Part shown: positions 43,591 through 53,731 of the stretch, one piece after another | Layout of the letters: each line of letters begins with the position of its first letter | Numbering within the stretch: the first letter of the stretch is position 1 | Origin: Teichococcus wenyumeiae | GTDB lineage: Bacteria; Pseudomonadota; Alphaproteobacteria; Acetobacterales; Acetobacteraceae | Direction of reading: 5' to 3' | Assembly (NCBI RefSeq): GCF_003696345.1 | Contig: NZ_RFLX01000014.1 | Span: forward strand, 84,089-148,088 | DNA length: 64,000 bases | Notes under the pieces: generated by a model | Database searches by the model: none | The model's input: only the letters and a program-made list of their open reading frames with translations | Told to the model about the DNA's origin: nothing | Translations under genes and position numbers: made by a program

Positions 43591-45795
43591 ATGAGCAGGC
43601 GGCAGGGTTTGGTGAGCACGGTCTCCCAGGCGGCGATGATGGCGGGTGTCGCCATGGCGCTGCCAGGCACGGCAGAGGCGCAGGCTGTGGCGCCCGAGGG
43701 CACCATCGTGCTGCCGAACATCGACGTGCAGGCGAATGCCCCGGCCAACACGCTGAAGCGCGGCACCTCCGTCAACCGCCTGCCCGGCACGGTGCAGGAC
43801 ACGCCGCAGACCATCAACGTGGTGCCGCGCGAGGTGCTGGAGCAGCAGAACGTCACCACGCTGGAGGAGGCGCTGCGCAACGTCCCCGGCATCACCGTCT
43901 CGATCGGTGAGGGCAATGGCGGCGTCAACGGCGACCAGTTCCGCATCCGCGGCTTTTCCGCCCAGAACGACGTCTATCTCGATGGCCTGCGCGACTTCGG
44001 CTCCTATGTGCGCGATGCCTTCACCTATGAAGACGTGGCGGTCATCAAGGGCCCCTCGGGTTACGCGCTGGGCACGGGCACGGTGGGCGGCGCCGTAGCG
44101 GTGGGCAGCCGCACGCCGCACCTGGGCAACAGCTACGGCGGCACCGCCACGGGCGGCATGGGCCCCTTCGCGCGCGGCACGCTGGACCTGAACCAGCAGT
44201 TCAGCGACACCGGCGCCATCCGCCTGAACATCATGGGCCAGTCCAGCCGGACGGTGGACCGCGACGCACCCACCGGCTCCCGCTGGGGTGTTGCGCCTTC
44301 CATCGCGCTGGGCCTCGGCACGGACACCACCTTCACGCTGGAATACCTGCACTACGAGTATGACATCCCCACCGATGCCGGCGTGCCGGTGATCACGCCA
44401 CCCGGCAGCAGCGTGGGGCGGCCCATCACGGAATACGGCCTGCCGCGCGGCACCTGGTACGGCAGCCGCAACGACCGCGACAAGGTCGAGGTGGACCGCC
44501 TCACCGCGCGCCTGCAGCACCAGTTCAGCGACTGGCTGACCCTGAGCAACGACTTCCGCACCACCTGGGTGGACCGCGAATTCGCCTATGCCATTCCGAG
44601 CTGCAACGTCGATTGCGCCGATCTCTTCGTGCGCGGCGGCAACCCGGCCTTCAGCCCCAGCGGCGCCGGCAATCCCTACAAGCAGGACACCTGGGCCATC
44701 CAGAACGTCGCCACCGCCACGGCGAAGTTCACCACGGGCCCGCTGCGGCATGAGCTGACGGGCGGCATCGACATCTGGCACGAGGAGATCGACCGCACCG
44801 GCTACGGCTACCAGACCACCCGCACCGACACGCTTCGCAACCCGCAGGACAAGGGCCTGCGCCGGCTGCTGGCGGCCGCTTCCAACGAGCGGCACGGCAA
44901 TACCGATGCCTATGGCGCCTTCATCAACGAACGCCTGTGGCTGCTGCCGGAACTCTCGATTATCGGTGGCGTGCGCGTGACGCGGTACGAATCCACCTAT
45001 ACCGCCGGCACGCCCGGGCAGGCGCTGACCAGCGACTTCGATATCGGCACGACCTCCTGGGACCCGCGGGCCTCGCTGGTGTTCGAGCCGACGCAGAACC
45101 AGACCTACTATGCGACCTATTCCCGCTCCTCGACCCCGCCGGGCTCGCTGTTCTTCACCCAGCCTTCCACCGTGGGCGGCTTCCGGGACGACTATAAGCC
45201 GGAAAAGAACACGCTCTATGAGATCGGGGCCAAGGTCGGCATCCTCGATAACAATCGCCTCGGCGTCTACGGCTCGCTGTTCCGCATCAAGAAGAGCAAT
45301 GCGCAGGATGTCGATCCGCTGACAGGCATCGCCACCCTCTCCTCCGACGTGCAGCGGAACCAGGGCGTCGAGATCGGCGTCACCGGCCAGCCGCTGCCGG
45401 GTTGGACGATCAACGCCAACTACACCTACATGGACAGCGAGACCCGCTCCTCCGCCACCGCCGCCAATGTCGGCAAGCGCGTGCAATACGTGCCGGAGAA
45501 TGCGGCCGCGCTGTGGACCACCTATGAGTTCGACCGCAACGGTCCCTGGAACCTGACGGTGGGCGGCGGCTTCACCTGGCGTGACAAGGTCTTCCTGAAC
45601 GCGGCGAATACCGCCGAGGCGCCGTCCAACTTCTCGCTGGACGCAATGGTTTCGCACCGGATCAACGAAAACCTGCGCTTGCAGGTGAATGGCTACAACC
45701 TGACGAACGAGCTGAACTACAATGCCTTGTTCGGCAACCGTGTGCTGCCTTCCGCGGGCCGCACCGTGCTGGTCTCGCTCAGCGCCGAGTTCTGA
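43591..45795 (+). CDS. TonB-dependent siderophore receptor
   Basis: This 734-residue outer-membrane protein has a signal peptide (cleaved near AEA/QAV, about residue 31). The plug domain runs about 45-170 (TVQDTPQTINVVPREVLEQQ, RNVPGITVSIGEGNGG, FRIRGFSAQNDVYLDGLRD). A 22-strand-type barrel ends in a terminal aromatic (LVSLSAEF). It resembles catecholate receptors of the Fiu type. Iron-siderophore passes through using TonB energy. A strong Fur-box-like site lies directly upstream; no tonB-exbBD is in this window. Confidence 0.93.
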   Translation: MSRRQGLVSTVSQAAMMAGVAMALPGTAEAQAVAPEGTIVLPNIDVQANAPANTLKRGTSVNRLPGTVQDTPQTINVVPREVLEQQNVTTLEEALRNVPGITVSIGEGNGGVNGDQFRIRGFSAQNDVYLDGLRDFGSYVRDAFTYEDVAVIKGPSGYALGTGTVGGAVAVGSRTPHLGNSYGGTATGGMGPFARGTLDLNQQFSDTGAIRLNIMGQSSRTVDRDAPTGSRWGVAPSIALGLGTDTTFTLEYLHYEYDIPTDAGVPVITPPGSSVGRPITEYGLPRGTWYGSRNDRDKVEVDRLTARLQHQFSDWLTLSNDFRTTWVDREFAYAIPSCNVDCADLFVRGGNPAFSPSGAGNPYKQDTWAIQNVATATAKFTTGPLRHELTGGIDIWHEEIDRTGYGYQTTRTDTLRNPQDKGLRRLLAAASNERHGNTDAYGAFINERLWLLPELSIIGGVRVTRYESTYTAGTPGQALTSDFDIGTTSWDPRASLVFEPTQNQTYYATYSRSSTPPGSLFFTQPSTVGGFRDDYKPEKNTLYEIGAKVGILDNNRLGVYGSLFRIKKSNAQDVDPLTGIATLSSDVQRNQGVEIGVTGQPLPGWTINANYTYMDSETRSSATAANVGKRVQYVPENAAALWTTYEFDRNGPWNLTVGGGFTWRDKVFLNAANTAEAPSNFSLDAMVSHRINENLRLQVNGYNLTNELNYNALFGNRVLPSAGRTVLVSLSAEF

Positions 45796-45821
45796 CGGTA
45801 CCTGCCGCAGAGCCGTTGAGG

Positions 45822-45846
45822 AGGGGCCGCCCCGGCGGCCCCTTTT
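45822..45846 (+). terminator. Terminator after the siderophore receptor
   Basis: GGGGCCGC and GCGGCCCC form a perfect stem with a 4-base loop, plus an outer A-T pair, followed by TTTT. It lies between the receptor stop and the PiuC-type gene, so the latter is either partly read through or independently expressed. Confidence 0.82.
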
Positions 45847-45879
45847 CCCGTTCCACCCCAGGCTTCAGGTCCGCAGCTC

Positions 45880-46560
45880 ATGCTCATCCGCATTCCCCAG
45901 CTTCTTTCCCCCGCCGAGGTCGCGCAATGCCGCCAGGTGCTGGAAGCCGCCGCCTGGGTCGATGGCCGCACCACCGCAGGGGAGCAGTCGGCCAAGGCGA
46001 AGTTCAACCTCCAGGTCCCGGAGAACTCACGGGAGGCGCGGGAACTGGGCGAGCTGGTGCTGCGCGCGCTGGGGCGGAACCCAACCTTCACCTCCGCCGC
46101 GCTGCCGCTGCGGGTCTATCCGCCCATGTTCAACCGCTACGACGCTGGCATGACCTTCCGCGCGCATGTGGACAACACCATCCGCTACGTGCCGGGCGGC
46201 GGGCGACTGCGGGCCGATGTCTCCTCCACCCTCTTCCTGACGCCGCCGGAGGATTACGACGGCGGCGAGCTGGTGATCGAGGACACCTACGGCACCCAGC
46301 AGGTGAAGCTGGCGCCCGGCGACATGGTGCTCTACCCGGCCACCTCGCTGCACAGCGTCAATCCGGTGACGCGCGGCAGCCGCTGGGCCAGCTTCTTCTG
46401 GACGCAGTCCATGGTGAAGGACGATGGCCGCCGCAGCCTGCTCTATGGCCTGGACAACGGCATCCGCCAGACCCGTGCCGACCTTCCCGACGACCACCCC
46501 GGCGTGCTGGCGCTGACCGCGAGCTACCACAACCTGCTGCGGCAATGGGTGGAGATGTAG
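45880..46560 (+). CDS. PiuC-type Fe(II)/2-oxoglutarate dioxygenase
   Basis: This 226-residue protein matches the PKHD-type hydroxylase family (PiuC/YbiX). The iron triad is in FRAHVDNTI (His and Asp) and [10 protein letters not shown] (His), with the 2-oxoglutarate Arg in the same loop. The start [14 protein letters not shown] is typical. Members are commonly next to TonB siderophore receptors and Fur regulated, as here. The physiological substrate is not known. Confidence 0.9.
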   Translation: MLIRIPQLLSPAEVAQCRQVLEAAAWVDGRTTAGEQSAKAKFNLQVPENSREARELGELVLRALGRNPTFTSAALPLRVYPPMFNRYDAGMTFRAHVDNTIRYVPGGGRLRADVSSTLFLTPPEDYDGGELVIEDTYGTQQVKLAPGDMVLYPATSLHSVNPVTRGSRWASFFWTQSMVKDDGRRSLLYGLDNGIRQTRADLPDDHPGVLALTASYHNLLRQWVEM

Positions 46561-46678
46561 CGGCGGCCCGGCCTTCACTCGGCACTCCGCCGCCAGCACT
46601 CGCGGTGACGTGCTGTTGCTTCCCTGGCGCAGGCCAAGCCATCTGGCGGCGATCAGCCGCATCATGGATGGAGGAAGC

Positions 46679-48187
46679 ATGTCCCGGTTCAGAACCTGCC
46701 TTGGAGCCCTCGTTCTTTCGGCCTGTGCGCTGCCGGCCCTGTCCCAGCAGCCCGCGCCGCGCGACGAGTTCTTCTGGCTGGGCGAGATCAACAAGGCCAC
46801 CGCCGTCATCAATACCGATGAGGGGCTGCTGGACCGGTCGATGGCGCCGCGCATCGCGGCGGGCCTCGCCAATGTGCTGAAGGCGGGTGCGCAGCCGGGT
46901 GGCAAGCGCCCCTCCAGCGTCATCACCTTCGAGCCGCTGTTGATCGAGGCGGCGGGTGTGGAGGCGACACTGCTGCATGCCGGCCGCTCCAGCCAGGACA
47001 TGCATGCCACCTACCGCGCCGCCATCATCCGCGACGACCTGCTGAAGCTGGCCGAACAGCTCCACAAGACCACGGCCACGATGGTGGGGCTGGCGGAAAA
47101 GCATGCCGGCACCATCGTGCCGAACTACACCAATGGCGTGGCGGCGCAGCCCAACAGCTTCGGTCATTACCTGCTGGGCCATGTCGCGGGACTGGTGCGG
47201 GACGCGCAGCGCCTGCGGGAAGCCTTCGCGCGGGTGGACCGCTCCGCCATGGGCACCACGGTGCTGAACGGCACCAGTTGGCCGCTGAACCGGGATCGGA
47301 TGGCGCGTTACCTCGGCTTCCCGGTGGTGGTGGAGAATGCCTATGACGCCGGGCAGATCTCCTCCTCGGAACATCCGGTGGAGGTCGGCGCGGTCGTCAC
47401 CAGCATCGCGCTGCATGCCGGTGCCTTCATCGAAGACATCATGACGCAATATGCGCAGTCCCGCCCCTGGATCCTGCTGCAGGAAGGCGGCGGCAATACT
47501 TATGTCTCCAGCGCCATGCCGCAGAAGCGGAACCCGGGCCTGCTGAACGACACGCGCAGCCAAGCCTCCACCGTGGTGTCGCTGGCCATGGGCCGCGTGT
47601 TGCAGGCCCATAACATCACCCCCGGCATGTCCGACCCCAAGAGCGTGCGGGACAATTCCGCCATGGTCGCCGCCACGCTGCGGATGTTGCAGGGTTGGGA
47701 CCGCATTCTGAACGCCCTGGTCATCAGCCCGCAGCGGGCGCTGGAGGAGCTGAACAGCGACTGGACCGCGTCGCAGGAACTGGCGGATGTGCTGATGCGG
47801 AAGTACCGCCTGCCCTTCCGCGTCGGCCACCACTTCGCTTCCGAGATCGTGGACCATGCCAAGGGCCACGACATCAAGCCCACCGACTTCCCTTACGAGG
47901 AAGCGAAGCGCATCTACGCCGCCACCCTGGCCGAGATGAAGGTGGAAGGCGGCGAGTTGCCGATGAGCGAGGCGGAGTTCCGCTCCACGCTCGACCCCGT
48001 GGCCATTGTCCGCAACCGCGCCACCAGCGGCGGCCCGCAGCCGGCCGAGATGGCGCGCATGCTGGCCGGGGCGCGGCAGGCGCTGGGGCAGCAGGAAGGC
48101 TGGGCCCGTGAGCAGCGCGGCCGGATCGACACCGCCCTGGCCTCGCTGGATGCCGACTTCACCAAGCTGGTGGACGGCACCCGCTGA
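46679..48187 (+). CDS. Exported argininosuccinate lyase-like protein
   Basis: This 502-residue protein is in the fumarase/aspartase superfamily. LLHAGRSSQDMHAT (about 98-111) matches the argininosuccinate lyase TGRSRNDQ block, and SSAMPQKRNPG (275-285) is the catalytic serine loop. Two features are odd. It starts with an export signal, MSRFRTCLGALVLSAC, with a possible lipobox LSAC at residue 16, whereas this superfamily is normally cytoplasmic. The YTHLQRAQP-type motif reads YTNGVAAQP, replacing the general His by Asn152. It probably cleaves a different amino-acid adduct in the periplasm. GGAGGAAG precedes the ATG at 46679. Confidence 0.82.
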   Translation: MSRFRTCLGALVLSACALPALSQQPAPRDEFFWLGEINKATAVINTDEGLLDRSMAPRIAAGLANVLKAGAQPGGKRPSSVITFEPLLIEAAGVEATLLHAGRSSQDMHATYRAAIIRDDLLKLAEQLHKTTATMVGLAEKHAGTIVPNYTNGVAAQPNSFGHYLLGHVAGLVRDAQRLREAFARVDRSAMGTTVLNGTSWPLNRDRMARYLGFPVVVENAYDAGQISSSEHPVEVGAVVTSIALHAGAFIEDIMTQYAQSRPWILLQEGGGNTYVSSAMPQKRNPGLLNDTRSQASTVVSLAMGRVLQAHNITPGMSDPKSVRDNSAMVAATLRMLQGWDRILNALVISPQRALEELNSDWTASQELADVLMRKYRLPFRVGHHFASEIVDHAKGHDIKPTDFPYEEAKRIYAATLAEMKVEGGELPMSEAEFRSTLDPVAIVRNRATSGGPQPAEMARMLAGARQALGQQEGWAREQRGRIDTALASLDADFTKLVDGTR

Positions 48188-48196
48188 GGGTGTCGC

Positions 48197-48219
48197 GCGC
48201 CGGGCCGCGAGCCCGGCGC
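48197..48219. terminator. GC-rich hairpin between convergent genes
   Basis: GCGCCGGGC and GCCCGGCGC form a perfect 9-base stem with a 5-base loop between the lyase stop and the stop of the opposite amidohydrolase. No T run follows on either side, so any terminator role would be rho-dependent. Confidence 0.4.
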
Positions 48220-48231
48220 ACTGAGCGCCGC

Positions 48232-49437
48232 TTAGCCCAGGCCGAGATAACGTGCCGCGCCATCCACCAGCACCTGGGCGCCCAACGCCAGGTCCTCGTC
48301 ACTGGTGTTTTCCGCCCAATGGTGGCTGATGCCGCCGATCGAGGGCACGAAGAGCATCACCGCCGGCATCTGCTTGGCCAGGTATTGCGCGTCATGCCCG
48401 GCGCCGCTGGGCATGCGCTGCCAAGCGCCGGGCGCCGCCGCCTCGGCCGCCGCGTCCAGCGCCGCCATCATCGCCGGGTCGCTCAGCGCGGGCCTGGAGC
48501 GGCTGACCACATGCAGGGTGGTGGTGCAGCGCTCGCGCCGGTTGCTCTCCTGCACCAGCCGCCGCAGCGTCGCCTCCATCCGCTCCAGCGTTTCCGTCGA
48601 AATGTCGCGGAACTGGAAGAGGATATCGGCCCGGCCCGGGATGATGGAGGGCGCGCCGGGGTCCAGCACGATGCGCCCGGCGGTCCAGGTGGAACGCTCG
48701 CCGCAGATGCGGGGGAATTCCTGGTCGATGGCGGCCAGCAGGCGCACGGCGGTCAGGCCCGCATCCTTGCGTTCCGCCATGGTGGTGCCGCCGGCATGGT
48801 CCTGCTGCCCTTCCACCACCAGCCTGAACTGCCAGATGGCGACGATGCCGGTGACGACGCCGATGCGCAGCCCAGCCCGCTCCAGTTGCGTCCCCTGCTC
48901 GATATGCATCTCGAAGAAGCCCTTGTAGCGGCTCGGGTCGATTTGCAGGCGCGGCAGCCCTTCCAGTCCGGCGGCGCGCAGTGCATCCCGCAGCGGCGTG
49001 CCGTCGGTGCGGTTGCGGCTACGGTCGATCTCCTCCTCCGGCAATTCCCCGATGATCGACTTGCTGCCGAGGAAGCCGCCCTCGAAATGCCCTTCCTCAT
49101 CCGCGAAGGCGCAGACATCCACGGGCAGGCCCGCCCGCGCCATGGCCAGGGCACCGACGACGCCGAGCGCGCCATCCAGCCAGCCGGCCTCGTTCTGGCT
49201 CTCGATATGACTGCCGGCGAGGATATGCGGCCCGGGGCCGGTGTGGCGGCCGAAGACATTGCCGATGCCGTCGATAGAGGGTTCCAGCCCCACCTCCCGC
49301 ATCCGCTCCATCAGCCAGCGGCGGGATTCCATGTCCTGCGAGCTATAGGTCGGCCGATGCACGCCGGTCTTGAAGGCACCGATCTTCCGCAGGTCATAAA
49401 GATCCTGAAGGAAACGGGCGGTATCGGCTTGCGGCAT
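48232..49437 (-). CDS. Zn-dependent hydrolase (allantoate/N-carbamoyl amino acid amidohydrolase type)
   Basis: This 401-residue M20C enzyme has ILAGSHIESQNEAGWLDGALG, VCAFADEEGHFEGGFLGSKS (metal ligands Asp/Glu), FEMHIEQGTQLERAG, VEGQQDHAGGTTM and PSGAGHDAQYLAK. The family includes allantoate amidohydrolase, L-carbamoylase and ureidoglycolate enzymes, all cleaving ureido or amide groups. The ATG at 49437 is chosen by family alignment. It is convergent with the exported lyase gene and divergent from a RidA gene, so the three may share a nitrogen-compound pathway. Confidence 0.88.
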   Translation of the reverse strand: MPQADTARFLQDLYDLRKIGAFKTGVHRPTYSSQDMESRRWLMERMREVGLEPSIDGIGNVFGRHTGPGPHILAGSHIESQNEAGWLDGALGVVGALAMARAGLPVDVCAFADEEGHFEGGFLGSKSIIGELPEEEIDRSRNRTDGTPLRDALRAAGLEGLPRLQIDPSRYKGFFEMHIEQGTQLERAGLRIGVVTGIVAIWQFRLVVEGQQDHAGGTTMAERKDAGLTAVRLLAAIDQEFPRICGERSTWTAGRIVLDPGAPSIIPGRADILFQFRDISTETLERMEATLRRLVQESNRRERCTTTLHVVSRSRPALSDPAMMAALDAAAEAAAPGAWQRMPSGAGHDAQYLAKQMPAVMLFVPSIGGISHHWAENTSDEDLALGAQVLVDGAARYLGLG

Positions 49438-49556
49438 GGTGACGCTCCAGCTGGTGTGTTCGCGCGGGCCAGGATGCAAGTTCCGCGCCGCCCGCCGGCT
49501 TTCAGCTTCGGCGTGGCAATGCCACCATGGCCGTTCTTTCCAAGGGAGCCAACGCC

Positions 49557-49937
49557 ATGCTGACGCATTACCCGCCGAACGAGCCCGAGCGCATGCCGCC
49601 GCTGTCGCTGGCGGTGCGGACGGGAGACCTGCTGTTTGTCTCCGGCGCCGGGCCTTTCGACGAGAACTGGCAGATCGCCAAGGGCGACTTCCCGGCGCAG
49701 ATGCGCGCGGTGCTGGCGGACCTCGACCGCACCCTGGCGCGTGCGGGCGCCGACCGCAGCCGCATCGTGAAGGTCAATGTGCTGCTGACGCGGGAGGAGG
49801 ATATCCCGGTCATGAACCGCATCTATGCCGAATGGTTCGGCTCCCCACCCTTCCCCGCCCGCACCACGGCGGTGGTGAAGGCCCTGCCCGTGCCGGATTT
49901 CCTGCTGGAGATCGAGTGCGTGGCCGCCGTGGGCTGA
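49557..49937 (+). CDS. RidA family protein
   Basis: This 126-residue protein belongs to the RidA/YjgF group (imine/enamine deaminase fold): GDLLFVSGAGPF near the N-terminus, DLDRTLARAGADRSRIVKVN and YAEWFGSPPFPARTTAVV, with the conserved Arg in PARTTAV. RidA clears reactive 2-aminoacrylate-type intermediates made by PLP enzymes; sub-families have other roles in catabolism. The ATG at 49557 is preferred over 49527 because AGGGAG precedes it by nine bases. Confidence 0.88.
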   Translation: MLTHYPPNEPERMPPLSLAVRTGDLLFVSGAGPFDENWQIAKGDFPAQMRAVLADLDRTLARAGADRSRIVKVNVLLTREEDIPVMNRIYAEWFGSPPFPARTTAVVKALPVPDFLLEIECVAAVG

Positions 49938-50033
49938 GCCACGCGGCGCCGTGAAGCCCGGCGGGCAGCCCTGCCCTGCCGAGGCTTTGCTTGCCTTCCG
50001 CCCTGCGCTCCGCTACCGCCCGGGGCGAATCCC

Positions 50034-51116
50034 ATGACCCAGACCGACGCCCCCGCCCTCCCCGCCTTGCGGGCCGAGGATTTCGATTTCGCCCTGCCCG
50101 AGGCCCTAATCGCGCAGGAACCTGCGCGCCCGCGTGATTCCGCGCGCCTGTTGGTGGTGAGCACGGAAGGCACGCGCGACCTGGGCGTGGCCGACCTGCC
50201 CAGCCTGCTGGCACCGGGCGACCTGATGGTGGTCAACGACACCCGCGTCATCCCCGCCCGCCTGCATGCCCGCCGGGGCGAGGCGCGTGTCGAGATCATG
50301 CTGAACCGCACCGAGGCCGGCGGCACCTGGCACGCCCTGGTGCGCGGTGCCAAGAAGCTGCGCCCCGGCGATGTGCTGTCCATTGAAGGCGCGCCGGAAC
50401 TCGCGCCCCGCGTGGTGGAACGGCAGGATGGCGGCGCCGTGCTGCTGGATTTCGGCCCGGACCAGGCGCTGCTGGCCACCGCGCTGGAAAAGGCCGGCGA
50501 GGTGCCGCTGCCGCCCTATATCGCCCGCCCGGACGGCCCGCGCCCTGAGGACCGGGACGACTATACCCATCTTTTTGCCCGCCAGCCCGGCGCGGTGGCG
50601 GCGCCCACGGCCAGCCTGCACTTCACCCAGGCGCTGATGGAGGCGCTGGCGGCACGCGGCGTCGGGCAGGTGGAGGTGACGCTGCATGTCGGCGCCGGCA
50701 CCTTCCTGCCCATCCGCACCGAGGACCCGCGCGCCCACAAGCTGCATTCGGAATGGGGCGAGGTGACGCCGGAAGCCGCCGCCGTCATCAATGCCACCCG
50801 CGCGCGGGGCGGGCGCATCGTCGCCATCGGCACCACCGCGCTGCGGCTGCTGGAAAGCGCGGTTGATGAGAAGGGCGTGGTGCATCCCTTCCGTGGGCTG
50901 ACGGATATTTTCCTGCTGCCCGGCCACCGCTTCCATTCGGCGGATGTGCTGCTGACCAATTTCCACCTGCCGAAGTCGAGCCTCTTCATGCTCGTCTCGG
51001 CCTTCTCCGGCACCGCGCGGATGCGCGATGCCTATGCCCATGCCATCGCGGCCGGCTATCGCTTCTATTCCTATGGCGATGCGAGCCTGCTGTTCCGGGA
51101 GGATTCCGCCCAGTGA
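50034..51116 (+). CDS. queA: tRNA preQ1(34) S-adenosylmethionine ribosyltransferase-isomerase
   Basis: This 360-residue enzyme moves and isomerises the ribosyl part of S-adenosylmethionine onto preQ1 at tRNA position 34, giving epoxyqueuosine. Family landmarks are [50 protein letters not shown] and [19 protein letters not shown]. It is the first gene of the queuosine block and overlaps tgt by four bases. The upstream 96 bases hold no recognisable preQ1 riboswitch. Confidence 0.97.
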   Translation: MTQTDAPALPALRAEDFDFALPEALIAQEPARPRDSARLLVVSTEGTRDLGVADLPSLLAPGDLMVVNDTRVIPARLHARRGEARVEIMLNRTEAGGTWHALVRGAKKLRPGDVLSIEGAPELAPRVVERQDGGAVLLDFGPDQALLATALEKAGEVPLPPYIARPDGPRPEDRDDYTHLFARQPGAVAAPTASLHFTQALMEALAARGVGQVEVTLHVGAGTFLPIRTEDPRAHKLHSEWGEVTPEAAAVINATRARGGRIVAIGTTALRLLESAVDEKGVVHPFRGLTDIFLLPGHRFHSADVLLTNFHLPKSSLFMLVSAFSGTARMRDAYAHAIAAGYRFYSYGDASLLFREDSAQ

Positions 51117-52237
51117 CGCTCTCCTGGAACTGCCAGTGCCATGACGGCAAGGCCCGCGCCGGCATGCTGCATACCGCGCATGGCGATGTGCCTACGCCGG
51201 TCTTCATGCCCGTCGGCACCGCCGGCACGGTGAAGGGCATGACGGCCGATGCCGTGCGCTCCACCGGCGCCAGGATCGTGCTGGGCAATACCTATCACCT
51301 GATGCTGCGCCCGGGCGCGGAACGTGTCGGCCGGCTGGGCGGGCTGCACCGGATGATGGACTGGCATGGCCCGATCCTGACGGATTCCGGCGGCTTCCAG
51401 GTGATGTCGCTGTCCAAGCTGCGGAAGCTGGACAAGGACGGCGTCACCTTCCAGAGCCACATCAATGGCGAGCGCTTCCGCGTGACGCCGGAGCGCAGCA
51501 TCGAGATCCAGCACCTGCTGGATTCCGACATCACCATGTGCTTCGACGAATGCATCGAATACCCGGCGGTGCATACGGAAGCCGCGCGCGCCATGCAGCT
51601 TTCCATGGACTGGGCCGCACGTTCCCGCGCCGCCTTCACGCCGCGCGAGGGTTATGGCCTGTTTGGCATCCAGCAGGGCAGCACCTTCGAGGACCTGCGC
51701 GCGGAAAGCAGCAAGGCGCTGACCGAGATCGGTTTTGAGGGCTATGCCATCGGTGGCCTGGCGGTTGGCGAGGGGCAGGAGGAGATGTTCCGCACCCTCG
51801 ACTTCTGCGCCGACATGCTGCCGGAAACCCACCCGCGCTACCTGATGGGTGTCGGCACGCCGAGCGACCTGATCGGCGCCGTGGCGCGTGGCGTGGATAT
51901 GTTCGACTGCGTCATCCCCACCCGTTCCGGCCGCACCGGCCGCGCCTATACCAGCCGGGGCGTGCTGAATATCCGCAACGCTAAGCATGCCGAGGATACC
52001 GGCCCGCTGGACCCGGAATGCGACTGCCCCGCCTGCACGCGGCATTCGCGCGGCTATCTGCTGCACCTGTTCAAGGCGGGTGAAATGCTCGGGCCCATGC
52101 TGCTGACCTGGCACAACATCCGTTACTACCAGAACCTGATGGCGCGCATTCGTGCCGCCATCGTCGCCGGCCGCTTCGCCCAGGAAGCGGAGATCATCCA
52201 GGCCGGCTGGACCACCGCACAGGAGACCGCCGCATGA
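51113..52237 (+). CDS. tgt: Queuine/preQ1 tRNA-guanine transglycosylase
   Basis: This 374-residue enzyme swaps guanine 34 in GUN tRNAs for preQ1. Landmarks are [56 protein letters not shown] (nucleophile Asp just before in [12 protein letters not shown]) and the zinc site [18 protein letters not shown]. It starts with GTG at 51113 inside the queA stop (GTGA) and ends inside the queF start (ATGA), so translation is probably coupled. Confidence 0.97.
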   Translation: MTLSWNCQCHDGKARAGMLHTAHGDVPTPVFMPVGTAGTVKGMTADAVRSTGARIVLGNTYHLMLRPGAERVGRLGGLHRMMDWHGPILTDSGGFQVMSLSKLRKLDKDGVTFQSHINGERFRVTPERSIEIQHLLDSDITMCFDECIEYPAVHTEAARAMQLSMDWAARSRAAFTPREGYGLFGIQQGSTFEDLRAESSKALTEIGFEGYAIGGLAVGEGQEEMFRTLDFCADMLPETHPRYLMGVGTPSDLIGAVARGVDMFDCVIPTRSGRTGRAYTSRGVLNIRNAKHAEDTGPLDPECDCPACTRHSRGYLLHLFKAGEMLGPMLLTWHNIRYYQNLMARIRAAIVAGRFAQEAEIIQAGWTTAQETAA

Positions 52238-52698
52238 GCAGCCATGACGTTTCCGGCCTGACCATGCTGGGCCAGAACACGCAGCAGCCCACCACCCCCG
52301 AGGAAGCGGTGCTGGAGCGCGTGCCCAACCCGCATCCCGGCAGCCGCTATTGCGTGCGCTTCACGGCGCCTGAGTTCACCTCGCTCTGCCCCATCACCGG
52401 CCAGCCCGACTTCGCGCACCTGATGATCGACTACGTGCCGGGCGACTGGCTGGTGGAGAGCAAGAGCCTCAAGCTCTACCTGACCTCCTTCCGCAACCAC
52501 GGCGCCTTCCACGAGGCCTGCACGGTGGGCATCGGCCAGCGTCTGGCTGAAACGCTCTCCCCGGTCTGGCTGCGGATCGGCGGCTACTGGTACCCGCGCG
52601 GCGGCATCCCGATCGATGTCTTCTGGCAGACGGGCGAGGCACCGGCCGGCGTGTGGATTCCGCCGCAGGACGTGCCCAACTACCGTGGCCGCGGCTGA
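52234..52698 (+). CDS. queF: NADPH-dependent 7-cyano-7-deazaguanine reductase
   Basis: This 154-residue protein is the short (unimodular) form of QueF, reducing preQ0 to preQ1. It has the catalytic Cys in [13 protein letters not shown] and the QueF motif [15 protein letters not shown] with FHEACTV. Start and stop overlap both neighbours (ATGA with tgt, 14 bases with queG). Confidence 0.97.
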   Translation: MSSHDVSGLTMLGQNTQQPTTPEEAVLERVPNPHPGSRYCVRFTAPEFTSLCPITGQPDFAHLMIDYVPGDWLVESKSLKLYLTSFRNHGAFHEACTVGIGQRLAETLSPVWLRIGGYWYPRGGIPIDVFWQTGEAPAGVWIPPQDVPNYRGRG

Positions 52699-53731
52699 CA
52701 CAACCGCGCTGATCCGCGCGAAAGCGCTGGAGATCGGCTTCGATGCGGTGGGCTTCGCGCCCGCGCATCTGGGGCCGGAAGTGCGGGCGCGGCTGGATGC
52801 CTTCCTGGCCGCCGGCATGCAGGGCGAGATGGGTTGGCTGGCGGACCGCGCCGAGCAGCGCGCGCATCCGCAGGCGCTGTGGCCGGAAGCCGCCTCCGTC
52901 ATCGCCCTCGGCATGAATTACGGGCCGGAGGAAGACCCGCTTTCCATCCTCTCCCAGCCTGACCGTGGCGGCATCAGCGTCTATGCCCGCCACAAGGATT
53001 ACCACGACATCGTCAAGAAGCGGCTGAAGGTTCTGGGCCGCTGGATGATGGATCAGTGGCGCGAACAACAGATAAAAGTCTTCGTCGATACCGCGCCGGT
53101 GGCCGAAAAGCCCCTGGCGCAGCAGGCCGGGCTGGGCTGGCAGGGCAAGCACAGCAACCTCGTCTCCCGCGAATTCGGCTCCTGGCTCTTCCTGGGCGAG
53201 ATCTACACCACGCTCGACCTCGCGCCCGATGCGGCGGAGGTGGACCATTGCGGCAAGTGCACGCGCTGCCTGCGCGCCTGCCCGACCGATGCCTTTGTCG
53301 GCCCCTACCGGCTCGATGCCCGGCGCTGCATCAGCTACCTGACCATCGAGCACAAGGGCCCGATCCCCGAGGAATTCCGGGCGAAGATGGGCAACCGCAT
53401 CTACGGCTGCGACGACTGCCTCTCCGTCTGTCCCTGGAACAAGTTCGCGCAGCATGGCCGCGAGCCCGGGCTGATCGCGCGGGAGGACCTGACCGCGCCA
53501 CGCCTGGCGGAGCTGGCGGTGCTGGATGACACTGCCTTCCGAGCGCTGTTCAGCGGCTCTCCGGTCAAGCGCATCGGGCGGGACCGCTTCGTGCGGAACG
53601 TGCTGATCGCCATCGGCAATTCCGGCATACCCGCGCTGCGGGACGTGGCGGCCGGATTGTGCGAAGACCCCGCCGAAGTGGTGGCCGATGCCGCGCGTTG
53701 GGCCGTGGCGAGACTGGAGACAAGAGAATGA
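52685..53731 (+). CDS. queG: Epoxyqueuosine reductase
   Basis: This 348-residue cobalamin-dependent enzyme makes the last step of queuosine. It has two 4Fe-4S motifs in [16 protein letters not shown] and [11 protein letters not shown], the family blocks [15 protein letters not shown] and [19 protein letters not shown], and a C-terminal HEAT-like part. The start is a GTG at 52685 inside the end of queF; the frame extends further upstream but that region is queF. The stop overlaps queC (ATGA). Confidence 0.95.
   Translation: MAAADTTALIRAKALEIGFDAVGFAPAHLGPEVRARLDAFLAAGMQGEMGWLADRAEQRAHPQALWPEAASVIALGMNYGPEEDPLSILSQPDRGGISVYARHKDYHDIVKKRLKVLGRWMMDQWREQQIKVFVDTAPVAEKPLAQQAGLGWQGKHSNLVSREFGSWLFLGEIYTTLDLAPDAAEVDHCGKCTRCLRACPTDAFVGPYRLDARRCISYLTIEHKGPIPEEFRAKMGNRIYGCDDCLSVCPWNKFAQHGREPGLIAREDLTAPRLAELAVLDDTAFRALFSGSPVKRIGRDRFVRNVLIAIGNSGIPALRDVAAGLCEDPAEVVADAARWAVARLETRE

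Noticed and set aside
43573..45657. A 694-codon minus-strand open frame opposite the siderophore receptor
   Set aside because: The plus strand encodes a complete TonB-dependent receptor; the antisense frame has no recognisable features.
49938..50033. preQ1 riboswitch upstream of queA
   Set aside because: The 96-base region is GC-rich and shows no preQ1-I or preQ1-II type pattern with an A-rich tail.
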